Position numbers and translations under genes: made by a program
Origin: RUG14515 sp045117995
Lineage (GTDB): Bacteria > Bacillota_I > Bacilli_A > RFN20 > CAG-826
NCBI GenBank assembly: GCA_045117995.1
Contig: JBGUOH010000009.1
Span: 62,001 to 126,000, forward strand
DNA length: 64,000 nucleotides
Reading direction: 5' to 3'
In this document: positions 8,519 through 17,048 of the stretch, piece by piece
How positions within the stretch are numbered: the stretch's first letter is position 1
How the letters are laid out: each line of letters starts with the position of its first letter
The notes under the pieces: model-generated
Databases searched by the model: none
Told to the model about the DNA's origin: nothing
Seen by the model: the letters and a program-made list of their open reading frames with translations, nothing else

Positions 8519-10147
8519 TTAGTGATCGAGTTTTTGATCGTATGGAACATCTTCCATTTTGACCGCTGCTGGAACCTTTGGAAGGCCTGGCATTGTCATA
8601 ATCGCACCGGTTAATGGAACGATGAAGTTAGCGCCAGCAGATAATCTTACTTCACGGATAGTAACTGTGAAGCCTTTTGGAGCGCCTAAGACTTTTGGAT
8701 CATCAGTTAATGATTGTGGTGTCTTAGCGATACAAATTGGAGTTTTATCAAAGCCTAACTTTGTGTAATCTTCGATTTGTTTATTCGCGGCATCGGTATA
8801 AACCACTTCACCCGCACCATAGATTTCTTTACAGATGATTTCAATCTTATCTTTGATTGGAAGTTTTTCATCATATAAAGGATGATAATGTGATTCTTTA
8901 TTGTTGAGGATGTTCATCACTGCTTTAGCAAGTTCAACACCACCTTTACCACCATCAGCGAATGCTGAGCAGTAAGCGTGTTCATAACCATTTTCTTCGC
9001 ACCATTTGCTTAACCAAGCTGTTTCAGCTTCGGTATCGCTGGCAAAGTGGTTAATGCAAACAACTGCTGGAACACCATATTTTTCAACGTTTTCAATGTG
9101 TTTCTTTAAGTTACAAACGCCATTCTTAAGAGCTTCAACGTTTTCATTAGCGAGTTCTTCAAATGGTTGACCGCCATGCATCTTGAGCGCTCTAATTGTG
9201 GCGACCACAACAACGGCGTCTGGTTTCAAACCCGCAACACGGCATTTAATGTCTAAGAATTTTTCTGCACCAAGGTCAGCACCGAAGCCTGCCTCTGTAA
9301 CCACGACTGGGGCTAACTTAAGAGCCATCTTTGTGGCGATAATGGAGTTACAACCATGAGCAATGTTGGCGAATGGTCCACCATGGATAATTGCAGGATT
9401 GCCTTCTAATGTTTGAACGAGGTTTGGATTAAGCGCGGTAATCATGAGTTTCATGATAGCGTGGCTAATTCTTAATTGTCTTAAGAAGACTGGCTTTTCA
9501 TCATAGCTATACGCCACAATGATGTTATTGATTCTATTCATGAAATCATCGACATCCTTAGATAAGCAGAGAATCGCCATTAATTCACTAGCGACTGTAA
9601 TAACGAATTCTTCTTGTCTTGGAGCGCATTTTGTTTCGCCTTCAGAAACAGTAACTTTTCTTAAGGCTCTATCGTTCATATCAAGGGCTCTCTTCCAGAG
9701 AACTCTTTCAGGATTAATATTTAATTCATTGCCTTGCCAGATGGAGTTATCAATACAAGCAGCGATTAAGTTAATAGAACTTGTTAAGGCGTGCATATCA
9801 CCTGTGAAGTGCAAGTTGATGTCTTCACTTGGAACCACTAAGGCTTTACCACCACCAGTAGCGCCACCTTTAATACCAAAAACAGGGCCTAAAGAAGGTT
9901 CTCTTAAACAAACTAATGAAGGAACACCAATATAGCGTAAGCCATCATGTAAACCGATTGAGGTGGTTGTTTTGCCTTCACCAGCTTTAGTTGGTGTAAT
10001 TGCGGTAACTAAAACTAATTTACCGTTTGGACGATCTTTTAATTCGTCCATAATCTTCAATGAGATTTTGGCCTTATCATAACCAAAAGGAATAAGGTAT
10101 TTCTCATCAACATTAATCATTTTTGCTACATCGAAAATGTTTCCCAT
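8519..10147 (-). CDS. fhs: Formate-tetrahydrofolate ligase
   Basis: Fhs joins formate to tetrahydrofolate using ATP and feeds one-carbon units into purine and formyl-methionine synthesis. The protein has 542 residues, slightly under the usual 556. It shows the ATP loop TPTKAGEGKTT near residues 51-61, the LREPSLGPVFGIKGG segment and the C-terminal PGLPKVPAA signature. The start MGNIFDVAKMINV is supported by an AGAGAGG Shine-Dalgarno. A candidate promoter lies in the 72-base gap after miaA. No folD or purine genes are adjacent. Confidence 0.97.
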   Translation of the reverse strand: MGNIFDVAKMINVDEKYLIPFGYDKAKISLKIMDELKDRPNGKLVLVTAITPTKAGEGKTTTSIGLHDGLRYIGVPSLVCLREPSLGPVFGIKGGATGGGKALVVPSEDINLHFTGDMHALTSSINLIAACIDNSIWQGNELNINPERVLWKRALDMNDRALRKVTVSEGETKCAPRQEEFVITVASELMAILCLSKDVDDFMNRINNIIVAYSYDEKPVFLRQLRISHAIMKLMITALNPNLVQTLEGNPAIIHGGPFANIAHGCNSIIATKMALKLAPVVVTEAGFGADLGAEKFLDIKCRVAGLKPDAVVVVATIRALKMHGGQPFEELANENVEALKNGVCNLKKHIENVEKYGVPAVVCINHFASDTEAETAWLSKWCEENGYEHAYCSAFADGGKGGVELAKAVMNILNNKESHYHPLYDEKLPIKDKIEIICKEIYGAGEVVYTDAANKQIEDYTKLGFDKTPICIAKTPQSLTDDPKVLGAPKGFTVTIREVRLSAGANFIVPLTGAIMTMPGLPKVPAAVKMEDVPYDQKLDH

Positions 10148-10219
10148 AAAAATAGAACCTCTCTTTATTTCATTTGTCCTTTATTATGCCATTCAAAATA
10201 TATTTTGCAATATTTATTT

Positions 10220-11104
10220 CTAGCGTTCATTTTTAGCCTCTTTTAATAACTCTTCTTTAGAAGCAAATTCCTGACATGGTAATTGATGCTTAAAGAAGGT
10301 TACTTGCCTTTTAGCGTAGTTTCTTGTTCTCTTTTTAATTAGCTCTTTGCATTCTTCTAAAGTGCATTTGTTATCTAAGTAATCGAGAACTTCTTTATAG
10401 CCAATAGCCGCTTTCGCGGTTAAGGATAAATCGTATTTTTTAAGCAATCCTTTAACTTCATCTAATAAGCCCATATCAAACATTTGGTCGACACGTGTAT
10501 TAATATTCGCATATAATTGCTCTCTATTTGGATTGATGAAGAGGAACTTCACTTCTTCATCTTTGAAGAACAAAGCATGCTCTTGTTTATCAATATTCTC
10601 TGACTTATTAGTGGCGTGAGTTCTAGCGATCTGAAGCGCTCTTATGACTCTTTTACGGTTATTCACATGAATTGTCTCAGTGGCCTTGATGTCCACTGCT
10701 TTTAACATTTCATACAATTCTTCATTGCTTAAATTTTCTAAATCAGAAATATCCGCTTCTTCTTCATCTTCAAAAACGTAATCGTATAAAGCCGCTCTAA
10801 TGTAAAGGCCAGTACCACCACAAACGATAATGGTTGGATATTTCTTTTTAAGTTCGAGATAAGTCTTTCTAAAGTCTTCTTGGTATTCCTTAACGGAATA
10901 GGTTTGATTTGGTTTAACAATATCCAAAAGATAGTGTTTCTTATAATCTTCACTATTCTTATCAACTTTTGCGGTGCCGATATCCATTTCTTGATAGATT
11001 TGAAAAGCATCCCCATTGATAATGGGAGCGTTATAGAATTCCGCTAAAGTTAAAGCGAGAGATGTTTTACCAGATCCTGTAGGACCAACTATCACTATTA
11101 GCAT
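10220..11104 (-). CDS. miaA: tRNA dimethylallyltransferase
   Basis: MiaA adds the dimethylallyl group to A37 of tRNAs reading UNN codons; its product is the substrate of MiaB, encoded just upstream. The length of 294 residues is normal. The P-loop GPTGSGKTS is at residues 7-15, NGDAFQIYQEMDIGTAK holds the conserved aspartate, and VCGGTGLYIRA is present. The P-loop is so close to the N-terminus that the ATG at 11104 must be the start, yet no Shine-Dalgarno precedes it. Instead an extended -10 box ends seven bases before the ATG, suggesting a leaderless message. Confidence 0.96.
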   Translation of the reverse strand: MLIVIVGPTGSGKTSLALTLAEFYNAPIINGDAFQIYQEMDIGTAKVDKNSEDYKKHYLLDIVKPNQTYSVKEYQEDFRKTYLELKKKYPTIIVCGGTGLYIRAALYDYVFEDEEEADISDLENLSNEELYEMLKAVDIKATETIHVNNRKRVIRALQIARTHATNKSENIDKQEHALFFKDEEVKFLFINPNREQLYANINTRVDQMFDMGLLDEVKGLLKKYDLSLTAKAAIGYKEVLDYLDNKCTLEECKELIKKRTRNYAKRQVTFFKHQLPCQEFASKEELLKEAKNER

Positions 11105-11110
11105 GTGTTA

Positions 11111-11119
11111 ATTATAACA
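11111..11119 (-). promoter_or_regulatory. Extended -10 box abutting the miaA start
   Basis: TGTTATAAT on the minus strand is a perfect extended -10 (TG-n-TATAAT). Six bases separate it from the miaA ATG, which puts the transcription start at or next to the A of the start codon. There is no good -35, as is common with extended -10 promoters, and no ribosome-binding site. The box follows directly the T-run of the terminator of the preceding gene. Confidence 0.6.
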
Positions 11120-11144
11120 AAAAAATGCGATTTCATTCGCATTT
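11118..11144 (-). terminator. Rho-independent terminator after the ymcA-like gene
   Basis: On the minus strand AAATGCGA and TCGCATTT form an 8-bp stem around a six-base loop, followed by a run of seven T. It ends the rny-distal group (ymdB, miaB, ymcA-like) just before the miaA promoter. The stem overlaps the last bases of the ymcA-like stop codon. Confidence 0.8.
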
Positions 11145-11418
11145 ATTTAACAATAGTTTGGATTGTTTTAAGTAGTTCATATAAAGCGTCTTTACTCGCT
11201 TCATAGTTAACCACGATTGGATGGTTATCATAAAGAGCTTTTAAATTGTTAGCTTCTTGGATTTTTCCTTTAGCTCTCAAATTAGCGATATTGTGCTTTA
11301 ACTCTATCACGTCTTCGCTCTTTTCGAATTGGTCTTTGTTTTTAAGAAACTCTTTCATCTCGGGAGTTTCATCAATCAAAGCCTTTAATTCTTGAGCCTT
11401 TTCAATCACTTTATCCAT
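11143..11418 (-). CDS. YlbF/YmcA-family protein
   Basis: A 91-residue, highly charged helical protein (MDKVIEKAQELKALIDETPE) of the YlbF/YmcA (DUF964) family. In Bacillus subtilis YlbF, YmcA and YaaT form a complex that directs RNase Y to chosen mRNAs, and ymcA there also lies beside miaB, not far from ymdB and rny. The same neighbourhood here supports the call. The ATG at 11418 overlaps the miaB stop (ATGGATAA). An in-frame TTG 15 bases upstream would give a slightly longer protein but is less likely. Which paralogue this is cannot be decided from the sequence alone. Confidence 0.8.
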   Translation of the reverse strand: MDKVIEKAQELKALIDETPEMKEFLKNKDQFEKSEDVIELKHNIANLRAKGKIQEANNLKALYDNHPIVVNYEASKDALYELLKTIQTIVK

Positions 11419-12850
11419 TGACGATTTCCCCAATCATGGAGTAAGTATGGGATTCACTGATTTTGACTTTAACGATTTTACCAATCATTGATTCATCACC
11501 TTTGAAGTGAACGAGTTTATTTTCTTCTGTGTAACCAGAGTACATATCTTTATCGTTCTTACTCACGCCGTCCACAAGAACATCGAATGTCTTACCCACC
11601 ATAGTTTTACTATGTTCTTCAATATGAACTTCTAAATGTTTAACGAGTTCCATGAATCTCGCTGATTTTGTTTCTTTGGAAACATTATCTTCAATCTTCG
11701 CTGCAGGTGTACCTTTTCTTGGTGAATAGATGAAGGTAAATGCTGCTTCGTATTTGATTTCATCAACGATACTTAATGTATCTAAGAATTCTTCATCAGT
11801 TTCATTTGGGAAGCCCACGATAATATCAGTGGATAACGCTAAACCTGGAATCTTTTCACGCATTTCTTTAACTAAGGCGAGATAAGTTTCTCTAGTATAT
11901 CTTCTACCCATCGCCTTTAAAACACGGTCATTGCCGGATTGAACAGGAAGATGGATAAACTTCATGATATTTGGATATTTAGCGATCACATCAATCATCT
12001 TTGAGGAGAAATCCCATGGGTGAGATGTCGTAAATCTTAAACGTGGAATGTCTAATTTAGCGACTGCCTCTAATAAGTCAGCGAAGTCTTTACCTTCGTC
12101 TAAATCTTTACCATACGCATTAACGTTTTGGCCTAATAGAGTAATCTCTTGATAGCCATTATCGATTAATTGTTGGCATTCTTTTAAGACATCTTCAAAG
12201 TGTCTACTTCTTTCTCTACCTCTGGTATAAGGAACGATGCAGTAGGTACAGAACTTATCACAGCCATACATAACGTTAACATAAGCTTTATATGTGTTAT
12301 TACGGCAGGCTGGAGCGATTTCAATAACTTCACCTGGTTTACTTTCAATAGCCACCACTCTTTCTTTTGTGGTTCTTACATCATAAACAAGGGAATATAA
12401 TTCAGCGATTTCGTGGGTACCAAAGTATAAGTTAACTTCTTTAAATGTTTCCATTAGCTTATTCAAGATTTCTGGTTGTTCCACCATACAGCCACAGATG
12501 GCTAAAACGAGATCTTTATTCTTTTGTCTAAGGCGTTTTAAGTTACCAATTTCACCATAGACTTTATCTTCAGCGTTTTCTCTTACTGCGCATGTATTAA
12601 TAATGATTAAAGTTGCTTCTTCTGGTTTATCGGTTTGAATATAACCAACATCCTCTAATAAGCCACGCATTGTTTCTTCGTCTCTGACGTTAGCTTGGCA
12701 GCCATAAGTATGGATATAATACTTTTCGCCTTTGACGAGTTGTTCTAATTGTTCTTTCTTATCAAAAGAAGCAGGCATGAAAACAGTGGCTTCTTTTTTA
12801 CGAGAGGCCGCTTTTAGCATGTTTGGAGTGTTAATAATTTTTGTTTTCAT
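11411..12850 (-). CDS. miaB: tRNA-2-methylthio-N6-dimethylallyladenosine synthase
   Basis: A radical-SAM methylthiotransferase that converts i6A37 to ms2i6A37 in tRNA. The 479 residues comprise an N-terminal UPF0004 domain with cysteines in TYGCQANVRD and AICGCMVEQPE, the radical-SAM cluster CDKFCTYC, and a C-terminal TRAM domain (DVLVDGVSKND...GKIVKVKISES). It follows ymdB by one base. The N-terminal 45 residues are extra and basic, as in Bacillus MiaB. Together with miaA two genes away it completes this modification path. Confidence 0.97.
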   Translation of the reverse strand: MKTKIINTPNMLKAASRKKEATVFMPASFDKKEQLEQLVKGEKYYIHTYGCQANVRDEETMRGLLEDVGYIQTDKPEEATLIIINTCAVRENAEDKVYGEIGNLKRLRQKNKDLVLAICGCMVEQPEILNKLMETFKEVNLYFGTHEIAELYSLVYDVRTTKERVVAIESKPGEVIEIAPACRNNTYKAYVNVMYGCDKFCTYCIVPYTRGRERSRHFEDVLKECQQLIDNGYQEITLLGQNVNAYGKDLDEGKDFADLLEAVAKLDIPRLRFTTSHPWDFSSKMIDVIAKYPNIMKFIHLPVQSGNDRVLKAMGRRYTRETYLALVKEMREKIPGLALSTDIIVGFPNETDEEFLDTLSIVDEIKYEAAFTFIYSPRKGTPAAKIEDNVSKETKSARFMELVKHLEVHIEEHSKTMVGKTFDVLVDGVSKNDKDMYSGYTEENKLVHFKGDESMIGKIVKVKISESHTYSMIGEIVNG

Positions 12851-12851
12851 A

Positions 12852-13637
12852 CTACTTTTCTAAATAATAAATTGGGAAGATTTGATTGGCAAGTCCAGTG
12901 ATATCATCGATATCAAGAACGACCGCAGAGAAAACTCCTCTACCTTCATCAGGAACTTGGAATTTACTTTGTTGTCCGTAGACAATCTTATTGACCACAG
13001 TTTCCGCAGTAGAGCCTAATACACCATCCGCAAAACCAGTCATACCAACATCAGAGATGAAAGCTGTACCTTTAGGTAAGACATGAGCGTCACAAGTTTG
13101 GACGTGTGTATGTGTACCAAGAACTGCGGATACTTTACCGTCTAAGGCAAAGGCAAGGGACTGCTTTTCTCCTGTTGCTTCAGCGTGGAAATCAACGATA
13201 TGGATGGTTGCTGGTTCTTCTTCATCACTTAGCAAGTTAAGGATGGAATAATAAGGCGCATTGACCTCTTCATTCATAAAGGCGCTACCTAATAGGTTAG
13301 TGACTCTAATGGACACACCATTGACTTCAAATACCACACTACCTTCACCAGGAAATTCCTTGAGCAAGTTATATGGTCTAATTAAACGATCTACTTGATT
13401 GATATAACGGAGTATTTCGCTTTTACTCATATAGTGGTTACCAAGAGTAATCGCATCCACACCTGCATCAAGAAGTTCAAAGTATTGATTTCTTGTTAAG
13501 CCTTTACCATGCGAAGCATTCTCGCCATTGGCAATAACAAAATCAATCTCGTATTTGTCTACATAATAAGGAATTCTTTCCTTAAGCATGCGGCGGCCTA
13601 CACGACCGACCACATCACCGATAAATAAGATCTTCAA
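12852..13637 (-). CDS. ymdB: YmdB-family metallophosphoesterase
   Basis: A 261-residue protein of the TIGR00282/YmdB family, a dinuclear-metal phosphodiesterase (2',3'-cAMP-active in Bacillus) that influences RNase Y activity and biofilm genes. Metal-site motifs are visible: GDVVGRVGRR at 7-16, NGENASHGKG, GNHYMSK, DFHAEATGEK and GTHTHVQTCD. It lies 28 bases downstream of rny, matching the rny-ymdB order of Bacillus, and one base before miaB, so it is probably in the same transcript as rny. Confidence 0.94.
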   Translation of the reverse strand: MKILFIGDVVGRVGRRMLKERIPYYVDKYEIDFVIANGENASHGKGLTRNQYFELLDAGVDAITLGNHYMSKSEILRYINQVDRLIRPYNLLKEFPGEGSVVFEVNGVSIRVTNLLGSAFMNEEVNAPYYSILNLLSDEEEPATIHIVDFHAEATGEKQSLAFALDGKVSAVLGTHTHVQTCDAHVLPKGTAFISDVGMTGFADGVLGSTAETVVNKIVYGQQSKFQVPDEGRGVFSAVVLDIDDITGLANQIFPIYYLEK

Positions 13638-13665
13638 TTTATTTTCTTTCTATGAAATAGGGCTA

Positions 13666-15219
13666 CTATTTCGCGGTTTCTATCGCACGATATTCACGAA
13701 TGACAGAAACTTTAATTTGACCTGGATAAGTCATTTCGTTTTCAATACGTTCTTTGATGTCTCTTGCTAATTTGAATGCACCAACATCATCGATCTTTTC
13801 TGGGATAACCATGACACGTAATTCACGGCCAGATTGCATCGCGTATGATTGATAAACGCCATCGTAGGACTTGCAGATTTCTTCAAGTTGTTCAATACGT
13901 TTGATGTAGTTTTCTAAGATTTCACTTCTAGCACCTGGTCTAGCAGCACTTAATGTATCAGCGGCTTGGACTAAGTTAGCAATGATGTATTTAGCAGGAA
14001 CATCGCCATGGTGAGATTCAATGGAGTTGATAACGACATCACCTTCACCATACTTCTTAGCTAAACGGGCACCGATTTCAACGTGACTACCTTCCATTTC
14101 AAAGTCAGCAGCTTTACCGACATCGTGTAATAAGCCCGCTCTCTTGGCTAAGTTTTGATCTAAGCCTAATTCAGCGGCCATAATGCCACATAAGTAAGCG
14201 ACTTCGACGGAGTGGTCTAAAGCGTTTTGTCCATATGAAGTACGATATTTTAATCTACCGACATAGTCGAGCAATTCTTTGTTGATTCTTGGTAAACCAA
14301 GTTTGAAGGCGACTTCTTGTCCTGCTTTATGAATGGATTCATCGACTTCTTTCTTAGTCTTTTCAACAATTTCTTCAATTCTACCTGGTTGGATACGACC
14401 ATCTTTAATTAAGGCTTCAAGAGATAATCTAGCGATTTCTCTTCTGATAGGATTGAAACATGAAACAGTAATAACTTCTGGAGTATCATCAATGATTAAG
14501 TCAACACCTAATAATTGTTCTAAGGAACGGATGTTACGACCTTCACGGCCGATGATTCTACCTTTCATTTCATCACTTGGTAAAGCGACGACTGAAACTG
14601 TTCTTTCGTTGGTGACATCTTGCGCATAACGAGTTAAGGCTAAGCCTAAGAGTTCTTTAGCTTTTGTGTCACATTCTTCTTTCGCTTCTTCTTCTTTTTG
14701 CTTAATGAAGGCAGCGATTTCTTTACTTACTTTACTTTCAACACGATTGAATAATTCATCGCGTGCTTCTTGTGTGGACATTTGAGCGACCTTTTCAAGT
14801 TCAACGATAATACTATCAATCTTTTCTTGAAGAGCGGCGTCTTTCTTGTCCAATTCTTTTAATCGTCTAGTTAATGTTTCGTTCTTTTCATCTAAAGCAT
14901 TTTCTTTAGAAAGAAGAGCAGCGTCACGACGATCGATGTTTTGTTCTCTTTGATTAAGAGATCTTTCTTGCGCTTGTAATTCTTGTTTTCTTTCGTGGAT
15001 TTCTTTGCTGGCTTCTTGTTTCATTTCATTGATAGCTTGCTTACCATCAATTTGTGCGTTTTTAGTAATGTGTTCCGCTTTAATTTCAGCGTCACGGATG
15101 ATTTTTTTGGAAGTGTTTTTAGCAATGTTGTTTCTAACAAAAGGTATTAAGAAAGCAACTGCGGCACCCGCAACTAAACAAAGAACACCAATAAGAATAC
15201 CTAACCAAATTGGCATCAT
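13666..15219 (-). CDS. rny: Ribonuclease Y
   Basis: The main endoribonuclease that starts mRNA turnover in Bacilli, anchored in the membrane. The 517 residues show an N-terminal helix (IWLGILIGVLCLVAGAAVAF), a long charged coiled coil to about residue 200, a KH domain with GRIIGREGRNIRSLE, and an HD domain with HSVEVAYLCG and LLHDVGKAADFE. The length matches the family. The first two residues are both Met, so the exact start is uncertain by one codon. A promoter pair and a leader of roughly 170 nt with hairpins precede it. Confidence 0.98.
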   Translation of the reverse strand: MMPIWLGILIGVLCLVAGAAVAFLIPFVRNNIAKNTSKKIIRDAEIKAEHITKNAQIDGKQAINEMKQEASKEIHERKQELQAQERSLNQREQNIDRRDAALLSKENALDEKNETLTRRLKELDKKDAALQEKIDSIIVELEKVAQMSTQEARDELFNRVESKVSKEIAAFIKQKEEEAKEECDTKAKELLGLALTRYAQDVTNERTVSVVALPSDEMKGRIIGREGRNIRSLEQLLGVDLIIDDTPEVITVSCFNPIRREIARLSLEALIKDGRIQPGRIEEIVEKTKKEVDESIHKAGQEVAFKLGLPRINKELLDYVGRLKYRTSYGQNALDHSVEVAYLCGIMAAELGLDQNLAKRAGLLHDVGKAADFEMEGSHVEIGARLAKKYGEGDVVINSIESHHGDVPAKYIIANLVQAADTLSAARPGARSEILENYIKRIEQLEEICKSYDGVYQSYAMQSGRELRVMVIPEKIDDVGAFKLARDIKERIENEMTYPGQIKVSVIREYRAIETAK

Positions 15220-15253
15220 AATAATGTTTCCTTTCTATTTAAAGAAATAAGTT

Positions 15254-15269
15254 AGTCTACAAGTAGACT
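15254..15269. repeat. Perfect inverted repeat in the rny leader
   Basis: AGTCTAC and GTAGACT flank a two-base centre, a perfect 7-bp dyad 35-50 bases before the rny start. It could be a small hairpin in the leader RNA or a protein site. It lies downstream of the predicted transcription start, so an RNA role is more likely. Confidence 0.5.
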
Positions 15270-15392
15270 TTACCTAAAATGCTCCCCTATAAAGGATAGA
15301 GATATACATTTTTTATAACTAACAGGTAAAACCCGATAATAAAGTTCTCGAATGAGAATATATAGGTAAGTATCTTTCGAGGATACGAAATT

Positions 15393-15448
15393 ATTATATT
15401 CCCAAGAATAAATAATGTCATTATTTTTTGTAGGTTGGAGAAAGTCAA
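15393..15448 (-). promoter_or_regulatory. Tandem promoters of rny
   Basis: Two overlapping sigma-A-like promoters on the minus strand. The downstream one is ATGACA (15421-15416), 17 bases, TATAAT (15398-15393). The upstream one is TTGACT (15448-15443), 17 bases, AATAAT (15425-15420). Both lie after the recA terminator, so rny and its followers have their own transcription start. The resulting leader is about 170-195 nt. Confidence 0.7.
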
Positions 15449-15454
15449 AAGCAA

Positions 15455-15492
15455 GAAAAAAGACAGAGATGACAATGCATTTTTCTCTGTCT
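15455..15492 (-). terminator. Rho-independent terminator after recA
   Basis: On the minus strand AGACAGAGA pairs with TCTCTGTCT (9 bp) and is followed by a T-run. It lies 26-63 bases after the recA stop. Confidence 0.85.
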
Positions 15493-15517
15493 ATTTCTAG
15501 ATTTTTTAAATAATTAA

Positions 15518-16519
15518 CTATTCAGCGACAACGCCAGTTTTGATTTTTTCCAAGAGTTCGTTAGCGACATCTTCGTTTTCTTTGATGTACGCTTTAGCGG
15601 AATCACGACCTTGAGCAATCTTTTGACCGTTATATTCGAACCAGGAACCAGCTTTTTTAATTAAGCCCATTTCCACAGCGCGATCAAGGATTTCGCCTTC
15701 TTTAGAAATGCCTTGGCCATAGATAATATCAATTTCGCATTGTTTGAATGGCGCGCTGACTTTGTTTTTCACAATCTTCACGCGGCAGGTATTACCAATG
15801 ATATCAGAGCCTTGTTTGATGGCTTCGGTACGACGAATATCGATACGAACGGAAGCATAGAATTTTAAGGCACGACCACCTGAGGTTGTTTCTGGGTTAC
15901 CATACATCACACCAACCTTTTCACGTAATTGGTTAATGAAGATAACAGCGCATTCTTTCTTATTAAGAACACCAGCGATTTTACGCATTGCTTTGGACAT
16001 TAATCTAGCTTGTAAACCGACAGAGCTATCACCCATTTCGCCATCTAATTCTGCTTGTGGGACTAAGGCCGCAACACTATCGACAACGATTAAGTTAATG
16101 GAACCAGAACCAGCGAGCATTTCGACGATTTCTAATGCTTGTTCACCATTGTCTGGTTGGGAAAGAATTAACTCGTTAATATCAACACCTAAGTTTTTAG
16201 CGTAGAGTGGATCAATTGCGTGTTCTGCATCAATGAAAGCAGCACGACCGCCTTGCTTTTGGCATTCTGCGATAGCGTGCAACGCTAATGTGGTTTTACC
16301 ACTACTTTCAGGTCCAAATATTTCGATGATTCTACCTTTTGGATAACCACCAACACCGATGGCTTGGTCAATGAGTAATGAACCGGTTGGAATGGCATCA
16401 ACATCGACTGTTTCTCTATCGCCTAAGCGCATGACAGCGCCTTTACCATAGAGCTTTTCAATTTGTTTCAACGTTTCGTCTAACGTATCGTTTTTTAAGT
16501 TCTCTTTTTCTTTTGCCAT
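15518..16519 (-). CDS. recA: Recombinase RecA
   Basis: The strand-exchange ATPase of homologous recombination and the SOS response. The 333 residues include Walker A GPESSGKTT near residue 69, IFINQLREKVGVMYGNPETT (L1 region) and GGRALKFYASVR. The C-terminal tail is short. The gene is preceded by a strong Shine-Dalgarno (GAAGGAG) and by an upstream element shared with the fused ABC exporter operon. No consensus Bacillus LexA box (CGAAC-N4-GTTCG) is visible in front of it. It has its own terminator. Confidence 0.99.
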   Translation of the reverse strand: MAKEKENLKNDTLDETLKQIEKLYGKGAVMRLGDRETVDVDAIPTGSLLIDQAIGVGGYPKGRIIEIFGPESSGKTTLALHAIAECQKQGGRAAFIDAEHAIDPLYAKNLGVDINELILSQPDNGEQALEIVEMLAGSGSINLIVVDSVAALVPQAELDGEMGDSSVGLQARLMSKAMRKIAGVLNKKECAVIFINQLREKVGVMYGNPETTSGGRALKFYASVRIDIRRTEAIKQGSDIIGNTCRVKIVKNKVSAPFKQCEIDIIYGQGISKEGEILDRAVEMGLIKKAGSWFEYNGQKIAQGRDSAKAYIKENEDVANELLEKIKTGVVAE

Positions 16520-16525
16520 ATGAGA

Positions 16526-16577
16526 TCTCCTTCTACTTAATAAATAGGTGTGATTTTTGATTTTTTTCCTAAAAAAT
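16526..16577 (-). promoter_or_regulatory. recA 5' element shared with the ABC exporter operon
   Basis: On the minus strand the order is TTTTTTAGGAAAAA, a 14-base linker, CCTATTTATTAAGTAGA and GGAG, the same as at 8467-8518 with no gaps between the two copies. About 41 of 52 positions agree. The 15-bp near-palindrome CTATTTATTAAGTAG sits just before the ribosome-binding site. Inference: an operator or promoter module common to both transcription units. Confidence 0.55.
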
Positions 16578-16579
16578 TA

Positions 16580-17047
16580 TTATTTTCTTAAAGCGTTTTC
16601 CAGTAGCGTAAACGCTAAAATTATTGCCTTTTCTTGTATTTTATTACGGTCGCCCTCTAATTGATAGGGATATGCTTCAACTTTTTCTGGAGTTGCTAAG
16701 CCGATATAGACTTCACCAACTGGTTTATTTTCCATCGCGGATGGGCCAGCATTGCCAGTAAAGGAAATACAGTAATCAACTTTGAGTTTCTTTCTACCAA
16801 GTTCCGCCATTTGAAGAGCGATTTCTTTACTCACTACTCCAAATTCATCAACTAATTCTTGTTTGATTCCAAGCAACGCCACCTTTTCTTCTGTTGCGTA
16901 AGTCACTAGACCACCTTTATAGAATTTGGAGGCGCCAGAGACAGCGGTAATCTCTCGAGCGAATAAACCACCAGTAAATGATTCAACAGAGCCGAGAGTT
17001 AAACCTTTTTCACGAAACAAAGAATTGATGTCTTGGGAGGTAATCAT
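16580..17047 (-). CDS. cinA: CinA C-terminal domain protein (nicotinamide-nucleotide amidase type)
   Basis: A 155-residue stand-alone CinA C-terminal (PncC-like) domain with ESFTGGLFAREITAVSG, FKGGLVTYA-type FYKGGLVTYATEEK, and SFTGNAGPSA. PncC enzymes deamidate NMN. The N-terminal MoeA-like domain of full-length CinA is absent. The ATG at 17047 has GAAGGA in front and lies one base after the pgsA stop; a longer reading starting at 17098 would run into pgsA and is unlikely. The pgsA-cinA-recA order is conserved in many Bacillota. Confidence 0.88.
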   Translation of the reverse strand: MITSQDINSLFREKGLTLGSVESFTGGLFAREITAVSGASKFYKGGLVTYATEEKVALLGIKQELVDEFGVVSKEIALQMAELGRKKLKVDYCISFTGNAGPSAMENKPVGEVYIGLATPEKVEAYPYQLEGDRNKIQEKAIILAFTLLENALRK

Positions 17048-17048
17048 T

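Noticed and set aside
11419..11433. Upstream TTG start for the ymcA-like gene
   Set aside because: The ATG at 11418 forms a typical ATGGATAA overlap with miaB and gives the usual family length.
15287..15475. A 62-codon minus-strand frame between recA and rny
   Set aside because: It spans the recA terminator and the rny promoters, has no Shine-Dalgarno, and its composition is that of an A+T-rich spacer.
16520..16579. Standard LexA box before recA
   Set aside because: CGAAC-N4-GTTCG is absent; the only dyad is CTATTTATTAAGTAG, reported separately.
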